Below are positions 51,995 to 52,747 of a stretch of DNA of 52,747 bases, in pieces. The position numbers and the translations under genes are program-made. Position 1 is the first letter of the stretch. Each line of letters begins with the position of its first letter. The notes beneath the pieces were generated by a model. That model was given only the letters and a program-made list of their open reading frames with translations, was not told the DNA's origin and did no database searches. The DNA is from Streptomyces scabichelini (GTDB lineage: Bacteria; Actinomycetota; Actinomycetes; Streptomycetales; Streptomycetaceae), in contig NZ_JAAKZY010000056.1 in assembly GCF_011045015.1 (NCBI RefSeq), forward strand, positions 1-52,747, in the 5' to 3' direction.

Positions 51995-52026
51995 CACATC
52001 AGCACATCAGCACATCAGGCCATCAG
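51995..52026 (-). repeat. Stop-codon repeats at the end of the MmyB-like gene
   Basis: CACATCAG at 51995, 52003 and 52011 in tandem, then GCCATCAG at 52019. On the minus strand the units are CTGATGTG; the gene's TGA stop (52015-52017) is in one of them. Confidence 0.9.
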
Positions 52027-52620
52027 CGACTGAAGGTACTTGACCGTCGACGGGTCGGCCGGGAGGAAGGTCTCGATGGCCAGCTCGGCGACGGTCACGT
52101 CCATGGGTGTGTTGAACGTCGAGATGGACGAGATGAAGGACAGCACGCGGCCGTCGTGCTCGATCTGCATCGGCAACGCGATGAGGGGGACCGGCTCCGG
52201 GGGCTCCGCGGCGCCCTCGGGGGACGGGTTCTCCTGGCACGGATACGCCGCCACCTCCTCGTACAGCGCACGCAGCGGCTCCGAGCGCTGCAGGGCGATC
52301 TGCCGCCCCATCTGGTCCAGCAGATGGCCGCGCCACTCGCGCAGATTGCGGATCCTGGGCGCCAGGCCCTCCGGGTGCAGGGTCAGACGCATCGCGTTGA
52401 GCGGAGGCGTGAGCAGGTGCTCGGGGATGCCGTCGAGGAGCATCGCGATGCCGCGGTTGGCGGCGACCACGTGGTACGTGGCGTCCATGATCAACGCCGG
52501 ATAGGGCTCGTAGCCCTGGATCAGCCGCTCCAGGCCCTCCCGCAGCGCACCCATCGCCGGATCGTCCAGCGGCGTTTCCGGATAGTGAGGGGCGTAACCG
52601 GCCGCCAGCAGAAGGGAGTT
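52015..52620 (-). CDS. MmyB-like transcriptional regulator, 5' end lost or misassembled
   Basis: About 200 residues of the ligand-binding part of an XRE-family MmyB-type regulator: SLLLAAGYAPHYPETPLDDP, YEPYPALIMDATYHVVAANRGIAMLL, NAMRLTLHPEGLAPRIRNLREWRGHLLDQM, LPMQIEHDGRVLSFISSISTFNTPMDVTVAELAIETFLPAD. The expected N-terminal HTH should precede LLLAAGY, but at 52621 the sequence switches, out of frame, to a copy of the neighbouring regulator's 5' end. So the HTH is missing in this window. Confidence 0.82.
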   Translation of the reverse strand, partial: NSLLLAAGYAPHYPETPLDDPAMGALREGLERLIQGYEPYPALIMDATYHVVAANRGIAMLLDGIPEHLLTPPLNAMRLTLHPEGLAPRIRNLREWRGHLLDQMGRQIALQRSEPLRALYEEVAAYPCQENPSPEGAAEPPEPVPLIALPMQIEHDGRVLSFISSISTFNTPMDVTVAELAIETFLPADPSTVKYLQSLMA

Positions 52621-52747
52621 GCGCGGCCTCGTCCCGCCGCAGGCCGGACGCCTCGCGCAGTTCCTGAAGCCGTCTTCCCAGCACCACCTGACCCACGGTC
52701 GGCGCCGGTCGCCGTTCACTCACGCCACGCCTCCCCACGCGCCGAGC
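52621..52747. repeat. 127-bp perfect direct repeat, terminal copy
   Basis: Exact copy of 51696-51822 running to the last base of the window. It contains a GTG (52723) and 34 codons identical to the DUF5753 regulator N-terminus, then breaks out of frame at 52620. Confidence 0.97.

Overview
The window comes from a high-GC actinomycete, almost certainly a Streptomyces or close relative. GC is very high throughout, GTG starts are common, 4-nt start/stop overlaps (ATGA, GTGA) join many genes, and several families are typical of the genus: Holin-X, ANTAR, DUF5753 regulators, F420-dependent LLM enzymes and the streptomycete gvp cluster. I see no tRNA, rRNA, CRISPR array, transposase or integrase. 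All functions below come from reading motifs; no database search was run.

Region 1 (1-11015) reads as one peptide or muropeptide salvage locus. It holds a GntR/FCD regulator, a branched-chain-type ABC importer (livH-M-G-F on the plus strand, the binding protein convergent) and a + strand run of an M55 D-aminopeptidase, an M20 peptidase, an S9 peptidase and an S66 LD-carboxypeptidase. Region 2 (11131-19235) is mixed: small membrane and acidic proteins, GNAT, VOC, Holin-X, SDR, an enolase-superfamily enzyme, an F420 LLM enzyme, and an NDH-2-like flavoprotein with a very long low-complexity tail coupled to transketolase. Region 3 (21159-27587) is a LigD-type polymerase domain followed by a complete gas vesicle cluster in the order gvpO-A-F-G-Y-Z-J-L-S-K.

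Region 4 (27643-38490) looks like a general stress island: a frameshifted methyltransferase, a PAP2/DAG-kinase fusion, an ABC-F protein, a Vms1/eRF1-like protein, small DUF proteins, a DJ-1/PfpI protein, a CBS protein, a PoxB-like enzyme and a SigB/SigF-type sigma factor. Seven sites fitting the Streptomyces SigB promoter pattern GNNT-N14-16-GGGTA[C/T] lie upstream of genes, six of them here. Region 5 (38600-52747) carries a divergent PAS/GAF and ANTAR pair, a secreted protein, a lysine-free aminotransferase-fold protein coupled to a metallo-beta-lactamase-fold enzyme, a second MBL-DedA pair, a membrane phosphatase, OsmC, a second DnaK and two XRE-type regulators. The last 127 bases exactly copy an internal segment, which suggests a contig end.

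Two structural signals cut across the window. Seven copies of a GC-rich hairpin repeat sit 3' of genes, always in the same orientation, and the 5' arm sometimes forms the last codons. In about ten genes the sequence around the stop codon is repeated two to four times just after the gene.
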